From FEN-1297 sp963843605 (GTDB lineage Bacteria > Bacteroidota > Ignavibacteria > Ignavibacteriales > Ignavibacteriaceae): a DNA stretch of 64,000 nucleotides. The stretch lies in contig CAWJLA010000010.1 in the NCBI GenBank assembly GCA_963843605.1, positions 682,001-746,000 of the forward strand, in the 5' to 3' direction. The number at the start of each line of letters is the position of its first letter. Position 1 is the stretch's first letter. Made by a program: the position numbers and the translations under genes. Positions 18,010-28,966 of this stretch are shown here, one piece after another. Under the pieces are notes generated by a model. That model was not told the origin of the DNA, made no database searches, and saw only the letters and a program-made list of their open reading frames with translations.

Positions 18010-18636
18010 AAGTAATCTGTAAATGTATTTTGCCTTACACGTGTGTATTTATTGCTTGCAAATGGTTGAGATTTAACATTAAAATTGCGTATATTATTAC
18101 CCAAGCAACACACCAAATGCAGGAAAACCGATCATATAATATAACAGAATTAAGCCGGCGACTATAGAAAGCTTAAATATTTTAGTGTGAGACCCAAATT
18201 GAGACGGCAGTTACGACAAATATAATTTTTGTATTCAGAAAATAATTCTACTCCGACATTAAAGAGCTACAGGTTTGCGATTTTGATTTTGTCTTAAAGC
18301 AGAGCATTGCGGTTATATTATTTATGATTATTGAAAAGCAATTGTAATTATAGAAAATGATTGGTGAAACCATACTGCAGCATATTATCATAATAAAATA
18401 AGTTATTTAAAGAGATTTTGTATATAACGGCCATGATATGAGTCCGGATGCACGACGCAATAATCATTTTATATATGAAGCTTCGGAATTACCGGATAAG
18501 TCCGGATAGTTTACAAGCTTAATATGCCGGTTAATACAAAATATTTTGTCGCTTCAAATGCTTTTTGAAGATCCCGGTTTAAATAATTTCTATTAAAAGC
18601 TAGTTTTTTTATAACTGATGAAAGACAAATAGAAAA
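18010..18636. other. Non-coding gap with a decayed kinase start
   Basis: No gene is seen in these 627 bases. At 18357-18401 a 14-codon ORF reads MIGETILQHIIIIK, clearly derived from the MIGETILHYKI start shared by the downstream kinase genes. It marks an older, decayed kinase copy or leader outside the present array. Confidence 0.6.
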
Positions 18637-18975
18637 ATGAGCTGCGAGTTGAAAAATATCATAGAGCAGGCCGATGCATTGCATGAGGTAAAAAAAGCGG
18701 ATTTGCGGCCCGGCGATGAAGTTCACTTAAAGACTTTGAATTCTGATTATTTTATAAAAGTGGATAACGACGGAAGTTATATTGTTTCCGGAGGCTGGTT
18801 TGATAAAATGGAATTGTCTCCGGTCAAAACTTCAATAAATGGATGTACATGGGGCGGAAGCACAATAAAAACTGATATTATAGCGGCGTGCGGACTTTAT
18901 CTTGAATTCGGTAACCGGCTTTTAACAAGCACTATACAAGAGATAATTTATTTTCCGGGAAGAATAAAAAACTAA
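18637..18975 (+). CDS. Small hypothetical protein
   Basis: A 112-residue protein I do not recognise. It has a helical N-terminus (KNIIEQADALHEVKKADL), then a beta-rich middle (DEVHLKTLNSDYFIKVDNDGSYIVSGGWF), a CTWGGSTIKTD segment and a C-terminal helix. No signal peptide or membrane segment is visible. It stands alone between two long non-coding stretches. The mid-section resembles a small beta-barrel or ligand-binding patch, but no function can be given. Confidence 0.65.
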   Translation: MSCELKNIIEQADALHEVKKADLRPGDEVHLKTLNSDYFIKVDNDGSYIVSGGWFDKMELSPVKTSINGCTWGGSTIKTDIIAACGLYLEFGNRLLTSTIQEIIYFPGRIKN

Positions 18976-19222
18976 ATAGTTTGCGGAACTATTTTCTAAA
19001 CATTTTTCATTCACTATAACAATTAATAACCTAAAAATTAATTACTGTGAACGCGTTATCGTTCGTGTTCATCTATTTAATATTTAGTTTGGGGCACCGA
19101 TCATTGTATAAATTTATGTTTCTGAAATATTCAGTCGAACCGTTTTTCACAAGAGCCAATAATTGGATAGTCATTAATAGAAGAATTATCGGCAAGAAAT
19201 ATGTCCAGCTTAATGAGAGATT

Positions 19223-22200
19223 ATGATAGGTAATAATATTTTACATTACAAGATTCTGGAGAAGCTGGGTGAAGGCGGAATGGGTGTTGTATACAAAGCC
19301 GAAGATACAGAATTGAATAGATATGTCGCTCTTAAATTTCTACCCTCCCGGATAACTTATTCCAATACTGACCTATCAAGATTAAAACAGGAAGCTCAGG
19401 CCGCCGCAGTACTGAATCATCCCAATATTTGCACTGTTTACGCGATCGAGGAGGATAACGGCAGGAAATTTATTTCCATGGAATATATGGACGGAATAAC
19501 ATTGAGAAAGAAAATTGCCGATGCTCCTCTCAATATTAATGAAGCTGTTTTATACGCGATTCAAATAGTGGAAGCTTTGAATGAGGCCCATAAACACGGG
19601 ATTATTCACCGGGATATTAAAACCGAAAACATAATGATTAATTCTAAAAATCAGGTAAAAGTTATGGATTTCGGACTGGCTAAACTGAAAGGCAGCGTTA
19701 CAGAACCGAGAACCGAAAGCACATTCGGCACTCTGGCTTACATGTCGCCCGAACAAGCCATTGATACTCCTCCCGGATTCCCTGCCGATATCTGGTCCTT
19801 CGGTATTGTCTGTTACGAAATGTTCACAGGCCGGCTCCCTTTTCTGCAAAGCTATGAGGCTGCCATAATATATTCTATTCTAAACGAAGAACCGCTTCCG
19901 CCCTCTCAGATCAGACCCGATATTACTCCGGATATTGAGAATATCATTCTAAAGTGTTTAATGAAAAAAGTAGAGGAAAGATATTCTTCCACCGATCAGA
20001 TTGTAACGGATTTTGAAAAGATAAAAAAAAATTTGGAGTCCCGAACAATCTACGAAAGCTTGAATAAAGAACTGGCAAAGGAAGTAAAAAAAGCTACTGA
20101 ACAAAAACAGGCAACTATTGTTTATATGAAAATTCAGAATTACGGCGATCTGATGGAAGAAGTGGGACAAGAGAATATCGTCGAAATTCTTGAACATTAT
20201 TACAGTATTATAAATATAACAGTTCCCAAATACGGCGGCACGGTAAACAAAACCGAGACCAGTGAAGCTGTGTTATATTTCGGATTGCCTGAAACGATTG
20301 AAAATGCGTCTCATAAAGCAATGAATTCCGTAATAGAAATAACGGAAAAATTCAGCTTTCTTTGTAAAGACTATAAGATACCTGAAAAGTTCACGTTAAA
20401 TATTTCGGTAAGCAGCGGTACTGTCATAGCGGGCAGTATATCTTCGGGGAAAAAATTGGAATATACTGTAATTGGCGACGCGCTGGAAACAGCGTTGAAG
20501 CTGCTTGAAACGGCATCGGGTGGTCAAATTTTAGTTGAATCGATTACATACAAATCATTAAAAAATCTCTTTTCGTTCAAACAGATCAAATCAGTTGCAC
20601 TCAGAGGTAAACGGGATCCGGTGAAGGTGTACGAATTTGAATCCGGGAAGAAATACTCAAAGAACGATTTACTTTCTTCAAAAAGGATTATTGAATCGGA
20701 AATGGTTGGCAGAAGCGGCGAACTGGATAAGCTTGAGTATTTATTATTGAAAACGATCAACGGCGAAGGCTCGATTGTAAACATTATTGCAGATGCAGGT
20801 ATCGGGAAGTCAAGATTGATCGACGAATTTAAAAGAAAAGAGATCTTTCAGCGTGTCATTCTTTTGGAAGGCAAAGCCGAATACACGGATAAAAACGTAA
20901 GCTTCCATCCGATAATACTTATAATTAAACAATGGGCCAATATAAATGAGAAAGATAGTGAGAGTCAGGCCTTCACTAAACTTGAGAATACGATTTCAAA
21001 TCTTTTCGGACCGGAATCAGGGGAAATTATTCCATTCATCGCTACCTTAATGGGATTTAAATTAAGCGGCGAATATGCTACCCGCGTTAATGAAGTTTCT
21101 CCGGATTCCCTGAATAAATTAATTCAAAAAAGCATGCGCCTGATTATAATGAAGGGCTCAGAGTTGAAGCCTGTGGTTATTTTAATCGAGGATCTGCACT
21201 GGGCCGATTTATCGTCAATAGAATTATTGCAATCGCTGTTAAGACTGGCGGATAATAACAGACTGCTTTTTATAAATACATTCAGACCGAATTACGCAGA
21301 AACAGGAGATAAAATAATTTCCGCTATTAAGGGGAAATATAGCGAGTTTTATACTGAGATAAGGTTAAGTCCGTTAAGCATGAGCGACCGGCAAATATTA
21401 ATCCAGAATCTTCTAAGAATGCAGCATCTTCCTGTTCAAATTGAAAAAACAATTACGAAAAATACCGAGGGTAATCCGTTTTTTATTGAAGAAGTAATCC
21501 GTTCACTTATCGATGATAACATTATTGAGATAAAAAATGATCAATTTATAATATCGCAGAGCATTGAGAATATTGTCATTCCAACATCCGTGAAAGACGT
21601 TCTGCTTGCCAGGATAGATAAACTGGATGAGACGGCAAAATATACTTTAAAAGTTGCTTCGGTAATCGGAAGATATTTTTTGTACGATATTCTAAAAAAG
21701 GTAACCGAAGAAATTGACAATCTTGATATTCGAATTGATACGTTGATCAGATTGGAGCTGATTAAAATAAATACCGATGTTATTAAACGCGAATATTTAT
21801 TTCAGCATGCACTTGCTCAGGAAGCGGTATATGAAACTCTTCTTGTTAAAAACCGGCAGGAGCTGCATTTCAAAGTAGCGGCGGCAATTGAAAATTTATA
21901 CCCGGAAAAGATAGGCGATTTTTATGAACTGCTTGCTCATCATTACAGTCTTGCGAACGATAAGGAAAAAGCCGAAGAATATTTAATTAAAGCCGGTGAG
22001 AGAACATTAAGAAATGCCGCTTCAAGCGAAGCCCTAAAGTATTTCGAAGAAGCGCTTAAACTTTACCTTCAAAAATACGGAAATGACGTTGATAAGAATA
22101 AAATATACATGCTTGAGAAAAACATCGGCACGGCATTTTATAACAAAGGTTTTTTTATTGACTCAGTTGAACATTTCCGGAATGCCCTGAATGCCGCTGG

Positions 22201-23476
22201 GTTTAAAACAAATAGAAGTAAGTTAATCGAAACTTTTCATCTGGCAGTTAACTTATTTATTGTTACTCTGAATCTATATCTTCCGGTCAATAGGCAAAAA
22301 AAAATTCCTACAGAAAAAGATAATGAGCTGTTTGATATCTTATTCAAAATTGCAAATTCTTATGCCAATTATAACGGCAAAAAAATGTTTTACGAACTGT
22401 TGAATCTTGTAAAATTAAAAAACGGATTTTTGCTGGAAGGCCGGGACGGATTTGAAACTTATTCTTTGGCAAGCTCGCTGTTTACTTACAGCGGAATCTC
22501 TTTCGCGTTCGGGAAAAAGTTTCTTGAAAAAGCCAATGCATACGCCAGATTAAAAGGAATTGACGATGTTTATTACTCCGGATACGATGAAACAATATAC
22601 AAATGCCTGAGCGGTAACTGGAAAAACTTCACAAAGATTAATGAGAAACTACTCAATGTGAATCTGAGAACCGGAGAATTATTTAAAGCTATTTACCATA
22701 TATGCTGGGCTTTATATATTTTCATTTGCCGCGGCGATTATGAGTATGCCGAGTATTTAATTAGTAAAGGCGAAGAAATAAGCGAGACTTTCGATTTTGA
22801 CTACGGCAAACTATACATACTTTCATTTAAAGCCGACTTGAATTTAAGCAGAAGGAATTTACACAAAGCTATAAATTATTATACCGAATCATGCGAGTTT
22901 GCAGAGAGGCTTGGATTAAATTCATGGATCATAGGCTTATCCGGAAAAAGGGCGAAAGCTTATATATTACTGAATGATTTCCCGTCGGCCAAGACCTCTT
23001 TTGATAAGGCGGAAAAAGCTTTAAATGAAACGGATTCTTTAACTCCTATGCTTCTATCCTATTACGTTGCGTATAAACTGCTTTATTACGTCAATATTGA
23101 TTACAGCGGTAACGAAAAAGAAATTAGAAAAAGCATAAAAACCGCGGTGAAAATTTCAAATAAGGTTGCGGAAATTAGACCTGAAGTACAGAGGTATATC
23201 GGAGATTATTACCGTAGATTAAATAAATTTCAGGTTGCCGCAAAGTATTATAAAAAGAGCATAAAGTTCGCCGAACATCTGGAATGCCTGCCGGAGCTGG
23301 GCAGGAGCTGTATGGAATTCGGGAAGTTTCTTTCGGATAAGGGGATAAAAACAAATAATAAAGAACCGGGAGAATATTTAACTGAAGCGGAAAATATATT
23401 TTCAAAATTACATCTTGAATGGGATTTGGATGAATTAAAAAGGATTAAAGATACGAGTACAGTAAAAATTAAATAA
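19223..23476 (+). CDS. Ser/Thr kinase fused to cyclase-like, AAA ATPase and TPR domains
   Basis: A 1417-residue cytoplasmic signalling protein. The kinase domain (about 8-270) has the Gly loop GEGGMGVVY, catalytic HRDIKTEN and DFG, and MSPEQ in place of APE. Residues about 297-472 resemble class III nucleotidyl cyclases (SSGTVIAGSI, LEYTVIGDALETALKL), but the two metal-binding aspartates appear replaced (VYMKIQNYGDL and NKTETSEAVLYFG), so it is probably a non-catalytic sensor. From about 493 an AAA/STAND-like ATPase follows, with Walker A ADAGIGKS near 524 and Walker B VVILIEDLHWAD near 651-662. The last 500 residues are TPR-like helices. Unlike most later kinases it has no transmembrane helix. 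Confidence 0.9.
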   Translation: MIGNNILHYKILEKLGEGGMGVVYKAEDTELNRYVALKFLPSRITYSNTDLSRLKQEAQAAAVLNHPNICTVYAIEEDNGRKFISMEYMDGITLRKKIADAPLNINEAVLYAIQIVEALNEAHKHGIIHRDIKTENIMINSKNQVKVMDFGLAKLKGSVTEPRTESTFGTLAYMSPEQAIDTPPGFPADIWSFGIVCYEMFTGRLPFLQSYEAAIIYSILNEEPLPPSQIRPDITPDIENIILKCLMKKVEERYSSTDQIVTDFEKIKKNLESRTIYESLNKELAKEVKKATEQKQATIVYMKIQNYGDLMEEVGQENIVEILEHYYSIINITVPKYGGTVNKTETSEAVLYFGLPETIENASHKAMNSVIEITEKFSFLCKDYKIPEKFTLNISVSSGTVIAGSISSGKKLEYTVIGDALETALKLLETASGGQILVESITYKSLKNLFSFKQIKSVALRGKRDPVKVYEFESGKKYSKNDLLSSKRIIESEMVGRSGELDKLEYLLLKTINGEGSIVNIIADAGIGKSRLIDEFKRKEIFQRVILLEGKAEYTDKNVSFHPIILIIKQWANINEKDSESQAFTKLENTISNLFGPESGEIIPFIATLMGFKLSGEYATRVNEVSPDSLNKLIQKSMRLIIMKGSELKPVVILIEDLHWADLSSIELLQSLLRLADNNRLLFINTFRPNYAETGDKIISAIKGKYSEFYTEIRLSPLSMSDRQILIQNLLRMQHLPVQIEKTITKNTEGNPFFIEEVIRSLIDDNIIEIKNDQFIISQSIENIVIPTSVKDVLLARIDKLDETAKYTLKVASVIGRYFLYDILKKVTEEIDNLDIRIDTLIRLELIKINTDVIKREYLFQHALAQEAVYETLLVKNRQELHFKVAAAIENLYPEKIGDFYELLAHHYSLANDKEKAEEYLIKAGERTLRNAASSEALKYFEEALKLYLQKYGNDVDKNKIYMLEKNIGTAFYNKGFFIDSVEHFRNALNAAGFKTNRSKLIETFHLAVNLFIVTLNLYLPVNRQKKIPTEKDNELFDILFKIANSYANYNGKKMFYELLNLVKLKNGFLLEGRDGFETYSLASSLFTYSGISFAFGKKFLEKANAYARLKGIDDVYYSGYDETIYKCLSGNWKNFTKINEKLLNVNLRTGELFKAIYHICWALYIFICRGDYEYAEYLISKGEEISETFDFDYGKLYILSFKADLNLSRRNLHKAINYYTESCEFAERLGLNSWIIGLSGKRAKAYILLNDFPSAKTSFDKAEKALNETDSLTPMLLSYYVAYKLLYYVNIDYSGNEKEIRKSIKTAVKISNKVAEIRPEVQRYIGDYYRRLNKFQVAAKYYKKSIKFAEHLECLPELGRSCMEFGKFLSDKGIKTNNKEPGEYLTEAENIFSKLHLEWDLDELKRIKDTSTVKIK

Positions 23477-23504
23477 CAGTTTTATTTAATCGAAAGGCTG
23501 CGAA

Positions 23505-25052
23505 ATGATAAACAATTTGTCTCCCGATTCACTAGGCTTTTATCACCCTTCCGGTGATGAGGAAATTATTGATCTTATCTTATATGCTAAAGCCAATAAG
23601 AAAAAAATCAGGGTAAGGGGTTCAGAGCATTCCGTCAAAGGAGCTATTTATACCAGCAACGATCGTCAAAATAATGATAACGGTATAGACTTAATGCTCG
23701 ATAAAATGAGAGCCGTTAGAATAAATAAAGACAGCATGTCGGTTAAAGTTCAAGCCGGCTGCAACCTGGGACGAGACCCGTATGATCCTTCGGGAACTTC
23801 AAATTTAATAAACAGTCTTTTTTATCAACTGGATGCGGAAGGACTTGCGGTTCCGGACATGGGGGGAATTATTCACCAGACTGTCGGCGGCTTTATATCA
23901 ACCGGATCGGCCGGAGGCTCAATTAAACATGCTTTCGGAGACCAGATTGCCGAAATCAAACTCATTGACGGTAACGGAGAAACTCATATTATAAATAAAG
24001 AAAGCGGAGATCTTTTCTACGCGGCAGGTGTTTCACTGGGACTCCTGGGAATAATAACCGAAGTTTCATTTAATCTGGTTTACAACTTCAACATTATGGG
24101 AAAAGAAACCACAACTACTGTTGACGGATGTACGGTTGACCTTTTCGGAGAAGATCCCGGTTCGAAAAAGAATTTTAAAGATTTCCTCACCGAAACCGAA
24201 TATACGAGACTAATGTGGTGGCCGCAGAAGGGACTTAAGAGAATGGTGGTGTGGGAAGCTCATACCATGAAAGAGGACGATTATAATAATCAAACAGGCA
24301 CTAAAGAGAAATTTCATCCGCAGCCTTATCTTGAGTTTCAAAAAATGTGGGGAACCGAGTATCCGCAGGAAGCGGCAGGAGGATTATTTTATTCTGTAGT
24401 CGGAAACTGGCGCGTAATTGAAAAGTTAAAAGAGGTTCCCTTTTTATTAAAAATCCTCCTTAAAATTATAGGGTTTTTCTTCCCGGATCATATTCTCCCG
24501 GCAATCCTCAGACAATTCGTACCTCTGGATCCTGATAAAACACCGAAAGGCGCACAGAAGTTCTGGGATATCTGGTACCGCGGACTTCCGATGGATAACA
24601 GGGTTAACGACAGACTGGTTCCCGTTGAATTCACTGAAATATGGATACCTTTAGAAAAAGCAACGGAAGTAATGCGGAAGATGAGGGATTATTATGATTC
24701 CGCTGGTTATAAGGCAACAGGTTCATTCTCATGCGAAGTATACGCCGCGAAGAAAAGCGATTTCTGGCTTAGTCCTTCTTTTAATCGCGACGTTATTCGA
24801 ATTGATATTTTCTGGTTTAAATATAACGAGGGCGATCCTGCAAAGGTATATTATCCCCAATTCTGGAATTTGCTGATGAACGATAAAGACCTGAGCTGCC
24901 GTTTTCATTGGGGTAAATATATGCCTGTTAATCCGGATTATCTTAAGCAGCAGTATCCGAAGTTAAACGACTTTTTATCAATCAGGAAAAAGCTTGATCC
25001 GGATAATATTTTTGTTTCGGAATATTGGCAAAAGAGACTTGGAATCGTATGA
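23505..25052 (+). CDS. FAD-linked oxidoreductase, sugar-lactone oxidase type
   Basis: A 515-residue protein with the FAD-binding PCMH/VAO fold: KIRVRGSEHSVKG near the N-terminus, MSVKVQAGCNLG, and the flavin-binding run GGIIHQTVGGFISTGSAGGS. The C-terminal end KKLDPDNIFVSEYWQKRLG is typical of the D-arabinono-lactone/L-gulono-lactone oxidase family, which oxidises sugar lactones or polyols. The substrate is unknown. There is no signal peptide. It lies 28 bases after the large kinase gene, so it may be co-transcribed. A 10-bp AT-rich hairpin (GATAAAAATT/AATTTTTATC, 25051-25079) overlaps its end and may help end transcription. Confidence 0.85.
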   Translation: MINNLSPDSLGFYHPSGDEEIIDLILYAKANKKKIRVRGSEHSVKGAIYTSNDRQNNDNGIDLMLDKMRAVRINKDSMSVKVQAGCNLGRDPYDPSGTSNLINSLFYQLDAEGLAVPDMGGIIHQTVGGFISTGSAGGSIKHAFGDQIAEIKLIDGNGETHIINKESGDLFYAAGVSLGLLGIITEVSFNLVYNFNIMGKETTTTVDGCTVDLFGEDPGSKKNFKDFLTETEYTRLMWWPQKGLKRMVVWEAHTMKEDDYNNQTGTKEKFHPQPYLEFQKMWGTEYPQEAAGGLFYSVVGNWRVIEKLKEVPFLLKILLKIIGFFFPDHILPAILRQFVPLDPDKTPKGAQKFWDIWYRGLPMDNRVNDRLVPVEFTEIWIPLEKATEVMRKMRDYYDSAGYKATGSFSCEVYAAKKSDFWLSPSFNRDVIRIDIFWFKYNEGDPAKVYYPQFWNLLMNDKDLSCRFHWGKYMPVNPDYLKQQYPKLNDFLSIRKKLDPDNIFVSEYWQKRLGIV

Positions 25053-25200
25053 TAAAAATTCAGCCTCAAAATTTTTATCGTATGCCAAAACATTAATATC
25101 ATAATTTAACCGGCGGCACAAATGATAGTTGTCATTTTTAATTAAAGTATCGGATTTACGTTCAGGATTATTCAAAAACTTAATAATCAATATTAATAAA

Positions 25201-28200
25201 ATGAAAAAATTTATTTTGTTTTTTTACTTCTGCTGTTTTTTTACATCCTCTGGCTACTCTCAAAGCAGCCATGAGATCGGCTATCCTTTTATTAATAATT
25301 ATTCTCCGAAAGAATACGGTGCTTTTCAATCCAACTGGGCAATAGCGCAGGATAAAAGAGGCATAATGTATTTCGGGAATGACATCGGTATGCTGGAATA
25401 TGACGGGGCAAGCTGGAGACTTAACCAGGTACCGAACAAAACTACTGTCCGCTCAATTGCCAACGGAGATAACGGGAAACTATACGTGGGCGCTGTAGGC
25501 GAATTGGGTTATTTTATTCCCGATTCTTCGGGTAAATTAATTTTTTACTCTTTAATGAAATACATACCTAAAGATAAAAAGGATTTTGCGGATGTCTGGA
25601 ATACATATTTCGTTAACGGCGAAGTATATTTTAATACGTCTAAATACATTTTTATTTGGAACATTCATAAAAAAGAATTTAAAATTATTCAAGGTGAACA
25701 GAATTTTCACCTGATGTTGGATGTTAACGGCAAAATTTACGTGCGTCAATGGGGAAAAGGACTTGAGGTTTTGAAGAATGATTCTTTATACCTCTTAAAA
25801 GGAGGAGATAAATTCGCAAATGAAAGAATATATGTAATGCTTCCCTTCCCCGGTGAAAAAGGAACAATTCTCATAGTTTCTCGCACGATGGGTTTATTTA
25901 AATATACAAATAATGAATTTATCCCATTTAAAACCGAAGTCGACAAATTCATAAAAGATAATTTAATATATACACCCGGAATAATACTTTCGAACGGGAA
26001 TATACTGTTGGGGACAATTAGCGGCGGAGCTATTGTAATTGATACATCAGGAAGAGAGATTCAAAGGTTTACCAACCAAAACGGTTTAATAAGCAATACC
26101 ATCGATTATACTTTTCAGGACCATTCTGGTGCAGTCTGGCTTGCGACCGATAACGGGATTTCCAGAATTGATTACTCTTCGCCGGTCAGTTATTTCGATT
26201 CAAGGAGCAATTTTTTAACTACTCCCAATGATCTAATCAGGTATAAGGGAATATTATACGCTACCGGAAATAACGGAGTCTACTATCTGAGACCCGGATC
26301 TTCGGTGTTCCACCTGGTTATAAACGGCAGTAACCAGTATTTTACTTTACTTAAGACCGAAAACGAACTGTTGATCGGCGGTTATAACGGTGTTTTCAGA
26401 ATCGACAATGACAAATTATACCCGATTCGAAAAACTGTCGGGAACGAGTATAATACTTTTGCGTTAATAAAATCCAAGTTGAATCCCGATAGAGTTTATG
26501 TGGGTGCACAAGGTCTATGGTCTTTACTAAAAGTTAAAAACGGCTGGAAAGATGAAGGCCGTATTCTTAATATCCCCGACGGGATAACATCAATAGTGGA
26601 AGATAAGGATGGTGTACTTTGGGTGGGAACTAATGTATCCGGAGCATTTCGAATTGCATTTGCTATGAATAGCAGCGGGAAAATAATTTTAACTAAACCG
26701 CATATTGAACATTATGACAAAACAAACGGACTGCAAAGCGGCTATTTGTTTATTAAAAAATTTAACGGGATAAATTATTTTATCACCTCCGACAGCTGCT
26801 ATAAATTTGACGAAAGCAGGAAACTATTTTATTCTGATACATCGGATATTATCATATCTTCTTTTTATAATCTTACCGACGGTAAAAGCATTAATCTCTT
26901 TCAGAAGGATAGCCTCGGACGTTTATGGATAGGTACGCGAAGCATTCTTGCAATGGGTACCCCGAAACCTGACGGTTCTTATAAATGGTTAACTGCCCCG
27001 TTTAAAAAATTTGCCGGCGATCAAATAAACAATGTTTATTCCGAAAAAAACGGCATTGTCTGGTTACTGGCCGGTCTTGGTTTAATCAGATATGATTTTT
27101 CTATGAAGACTATAAACAGCACCGACTACCCTGCTTTAGTTAGAGAAGTAACTCTGGGCAGGGATTCAACGATATATTTCGGCGATAATATTTCCGGCAC
27201 TGTGGTCCCGGATCTATCTTACAAATATAATTCCATAAAGTTTAAATTTGCGGCCACAAGCTACGAGGGAAAAAACTCAAACAGATATAAAACTCTACTG
27301 TCGGGATTCGATGACGACTGGTCGCCCTTGTCAAAAGAAGATACAAAAGAATACACCAATCTTTCTCCGGGCAAATACACTTTTAAAGTAGAGGCAGAAA
27401 ATATTTTGGGGATAAAGAGCAGTATCGGAACTTATTCGTTTATCATTTCCCCGCCCTGGTACAAAACATTATGGGCATATGCCGGCTATATCATATTATT
27501 TGGTTTTATTATTTTCGCGATCGACCGATTGCAGCGAAAAAGGCTAACTTCCAAAGAACGGCAGCGTGCCCAGATTAGGGAAATGAAATTAAGAACTGAA
27601 GCCGCAGAAGCGGAAACAAAAGCACTGCAGGCCGAAAATGAAAGGAAGAAAAACATTGAGTTGTTGAGCGAAATAGGAAAAGAAATTACAGCTTCCTTAG
27701 ATCTTGAAAATATATTTTATAAGCTATATGAACATGTCAATCAATTAGCTGATGCAACCATATTCGGTGTAGGTATATATCATCCGGAGAAGGAAGAGAT
27801 TGAATACAGGCTTTCTCTGGAAAAAGGCAAGCGATACCCTCCATACACGAGAGACACTAAAGATAAAGACCAGTTCCCGGTATGGTGTATTGAGCACAGG
27901 AAACCGGTTTTTATAAATAATGTATCCGAAGAGTATAAAAAATATATTGAGCACTACAAAAGACCGAATAGAATTTTAGAGGACGGTACAACTTCCGAAG
28001 AGCCTTGGTCCATTATATATTTACCGCTTATCTCTCAAGAACGTTTATTGGGAGTTATAACAATACAGAGTTTTAAAAAAAATGCTTATAAAGATTATCA
28101 TTTGAATATATTGCAGAATTTGGCGTCCTATACTTCGATTGCACTCGATAATGCGGATGCATACCGCACTTTGAAAACTGTGCAGGACAATCTGGTAACT

Positions 28201-28956
28201 CAGGAAAAGCTCGCTTCGCTCGGAGCTCTTACCGCGGGTATCGCGCACGAGATTAAAAATCCTTTGAACTTTGTAAATAATTTTTCGGAGATAAGTTCCG
28301 AATTATTGGACGAATTGAAGAATGAATTAAAAAACGGGAATAAAGAAGATATAAACGAAATAGTTGAAGATCTTCAGCAAAATCTTGACAAAATAACCCA
28401 GCACGGCAAACGCGCAGATTCCATCGTAAAGAATATGCTGCTTCATTCCAGGGGTACATCCGGAGATAAAATATTAACCGATGTTAATGAACTTTTGGAA
28501 CAGTATGTAAACCTTGCTTACCACGGAATGCGCGCTCAAAATAAAGAATTTAATATTACGATTGAAAAGTCTTACGATGAATCACTGGGAAAAATAAATT
28601 TAGTGCCCCAGGATATAAGCAGAGTTTTTCTTAATATAATTAACAACGCATGCTATGCGGCCAACGCAAAGAAAAAAGAAAGCGGTAACGGCTTTTCACC
28701 CATTCTTAAAGTCTCAACGAGAAATATAAATGATAATGTTGAAATACGTATTCGCGATAACGGAAACGGAATACCGGAAAATATAAGGGCAAAACTTTTT
28801 AATCCTTTTTTTACAACGAAACCGACGGGTGAAGGAACCGGGCTGGGCCTTTCTCTCAGTTATGATATAGTTACAAAAGTCCACAAGGGAGAAATATCTT
28901 TTGAAAGTAAAGAAGGAGAATTCACGGAATTTATAATAATTATACCGAAAACTTAA
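25201..28956 (+). CDS. Sensor histidine kinase with Reg_prop/Y_Y_Y ectodomain and GAF domain
   Basis: A 1251-residue membrane sensor. I chose the ATG at 25201 because it begins a clear signal peptide (MKKFILFFYFCCFF then SSGYS); an in-frame TTG at 25129 adds an implausible leader. The periplasmic part holds two-component propeller repeats (DKRGIMYFGNDIGMLEYDG, VLWVGTN) and a Y_Y_Y domain (GFDDDWSPL, YTNLSPGKYTFKVEA). A transmembrane helix lies at about 754-775, a GAF domain at about 820-980, then HisKA (GIAHEIKNPLNF) and HATPase (DNGNGIPE, GEGTGLGLSLSYDIV). Two response regulator genes follow within a few bases. The catalytic end closely resembles that of the sensor at 54990-58370. Confidence 0.93.
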   Translation: MKKFILFFYFCCFFTSSGYSQSSHEIGYPFINNYSPKEYGAFQSNWAIAQDKRGIMYFGNDIGMLEYDGASWRLNQVPNKTTVRSIANGDNGKLYVGAVGELGYFIPDSSGKLIFYSLMKYIPKDKKDFADVWNTYFVNGEVYFNTSKYIFIWNIHKKEFKIIQGEQNFHLMLDVNGKIYVRQWGKGLEVLKNDSLYLLKGGDKFANERIYVMLPFPGEKGTILIVSRTMGLFKYTNNEFIPFKTEVDKFIKDNLIYTPGIILSNGNILLGTISGGAIVIDTSGREIQRFTNQNGLISNTIDYTFQDHSGAVWLATDNGISRIDYSSPVSYFDSRSNFLTTPNDLIRYKGILYATGNNGVYYLRPGSSVFHLVINGSNQYFTLLKTENELLIGGYNGVFRIDNDKLYPIRKTVGNEYNTFALIKSKLNPDRVYVGAQGLWSLLKVKNGWKDEGRILNIPDGITSIVEDKDGVLWVGTNVSGAFRIAFAMNSSGKIILTKPHIEHYDKTNGLQSGYLFIKKFNGINYFITSDSCYKFDESRKLFYSDTSDIIISSFYNLTDGKSINLFQKDSLGRLWIGTRSILAMGTPKPDGSYKWLTAPFKKFAGDQINNVYSEKNGIVWLLAGLGLIRYDFSMKTINSTDYPALVREVTLGRDSTIYFGDNISGTVVPDLSYKYNSIKFKFAATSYEGKNSNRYKTLLSGFDDDWSPLSKEDTKEYTNLSPGKYTFKVEAENILGIKSSIGTYSFIISPPWYKTLWAYAGYIILFGFIIFAIDRLQRKRLTSKERQRAQIREMKLRTEAAEAETKALQAENERKKNIELLSEIGKEITASLDLENIFYKLYEHVNQLADATIFGVGIYHPEKEEIEYRLSLEKGKRYPPYTRDTKDKDQFPVWCIEHRKPVFINNVSEEYKKYIEHYKRPNRILEDGTTSEEPWSIIYLPLISQERLLGVITIQSFKKNAYKDYHLNILQNLASYTSIALDNADAYRTLKTVQDNLVTQEKLASLGALTAGIAHEIKNPLNFVNNFSEISSELLDELKNELKNGNKEDINEIVEDLQQNLDKITQHGKRADSIVKNMLLHSRGTSGDKILTDVNELLEQYVNLAYHGMRAQNKEFNITIEKSYDESLGKINLVPQDISRVFLNIINNACYAANAKKKESGNGFSPILKVSTRNINDNVEIRIRDNGNGIPENIRAKLFNPFFTTKPTGEGTGLGLSLSYDIVTKVHKGEISFESKEGEFTEFIIIIPKT

Positions 28957-28966
28957 TGAGGGTAAA

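Noticed and set aside
18511..18726. Leftward 71-codon ORF
   Set aside because: It overlaps the better-supported rightward gene at 18637, has no ribosome site and its hydrophobic run is the complement of non-coding AT-rich DNA.
19201..19233. Tiny ORF overlapping the start of the giant kinase as another leader
   Set aside because: The ten codons share nothing with the kinase N-terminus and carry no palindrome; overlap by chance is likely.
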